Source: Litomosoides sigmodontis
Taxonomy: Eukaryota; Nematoda; Chromadorea; Rhabditida; Onchocercidae
Length of the DNA stretch: 64,000 bases
Direction of reading: 5' to 3'
Assembly: GCA_963070105.1 (NCBI GenBank)
Contig: OY718805.1
Location: 9,028,652-9,092,651, forward strand
This document shows, one piece after another, positions 63,503 through 64,000 of the stretch. Position 1 is the first letter of the stretch, and every line of letters begins with the position of its first letter. The position numbers were made by a program, and so were the translations under genes. Under the pieces are notes generated by a model. The model was not told where the DNA came from. It did no database searches and saw only the letters and a program-made list of their open reading frames with translations.

Positions 63503-64000
63503 ATGATATATATTGTGGCGCTAAGTTTGGTGCTCGAGCTAGTACGATGTATTGTGAAATTGATATACGAGAAGAAAAAGTATGAAACATCAAAAAGAGA
63601 AATACCACTACTTCTCGATGACGTAGTTGGAGAGGTAATTTGCTTCTGCACATACACCTCTCACCTATATCCTAACTGTAGAATTCCTAACTGTATTCCG
63701 TAAAAGAAGACCTACTGCTTTAACTTCATTGGAAATAAGCCTTTTCAGTTCGTACAAGCAAACTAGCATAGTAATCTTTGCATTCATGCCACTCTTGTAT
63801 TATTAAAATTTCAATTGTATTGTCGAATTTAGGGTACTGTTTATAAAAAGACAATTTCAACTTCATTAGCAAAATTAACAAAGAATAATGGTAGTTTCAC
63901 TGAACAAAAGTTTAATGGCATTTTGTCTGGCGGTAATGTGCTACAAAACGATCGCGCAAAAACATCATTTGGTAATTTACTCTTCCAGTTTCAACCTTAG
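63503..64000 (+). CDS. Unknown small single-pass membrane protein
   Basis: I do not recognise this gene. Exon 1 is 63503-63634 and exon 2 starts at 63833; the junction is in phase 0. Residues 1-22 form a hydrophobic segment (MIYIVALSLVLELVRCIVKL) followed by a Lys/Glu-rich basic stretch, so a signal anchor with a cytoplasmic or lumenal tail is likely. Exon 2 encodes a Ser/Thr/Asn-rich part (GTVYKKTISTSLAKLTKNNG). The frame meets TAG at exactly 63998-64000, giving 99 residues, but a donor GTAATT at 63972 would splice to sequence beyond the window, so the end is uncertain. Confidence 0.6.

Overview
The window looks like nuclear DNA from an AT-rich nematode, most likely a clade III filarial-type spirurid. 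Genes have many short exons, GT-AG introns with T-rich acceptors ending in TTTCAG or TTTTAG, and long introns and intergenic stretches full of microsatellites. The protein set (Rpt3, R-Ras/M-Ras-like GTPase, TFIIE beta, eIF2D, SNAPC3, ACOT13-like thioesterase) is animal and housekeeping in nature. The species call is an inference; I see no SL RNA, rRNA or tRNA gene, and no bacterial, viral or transposon coding region.

Left part (1-7269, + strand): the 3' part of the 26S proteasome ATPase Rpt3, then a SUZ-domain (SZRD1-like) gene. The first SZRD1-like intron holds a phase-consistent four-exon reading frame that may be a nested orphan gene. Middle (7270-34833): mostly AT-rich non-coding DNA with decayed tandem duplications and simple repeats. 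It is interrupted by one multi-exon MARCH-type (RING-CH) membrane E3 ligase gene (18755-24736, perhaps starting at 14342) and by two unassigned exon-like segments near 30.4 and 31.7 kb. An R-Ras/M-Ras-like GTPase gene follows at 34834-40704 (+).

Right part: a nine-exon minus-strand gene (42058-47321) encodes a secreted member of the agmatine deiminase / Porphyromonas-type peptidylarginine deiminase family whose catalytic positions appear replaced, so it is probably a pseudoenzyme. The final 14 kb is gene-dense: TFIIE beta (-) and an ACOT13-like thioesterase (+) diverge from a 282-bp gap, eIF2D (-) and SNAPC3 (+) diverge from a 486-bp gap, and a short unknown membrane protein begins at 63503.

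The genes are not one pathway. Several serve gene expression (TFIIE beta and SNAPC3 in transcription, eIF2D in translation) and two serve protein turnover (Rpt3, MARCH). The most unusual content is the secreted deiminase-like protein, the nested frame in the SZRD1-like intron, the cysteine-rich N-terminal region of the MARCH protein, and the dense ACGT-core cluster just upstream of its possible first exon. All exon models below were built by eye from reading frame, splice signals and phase; none has been tested with transcripts.
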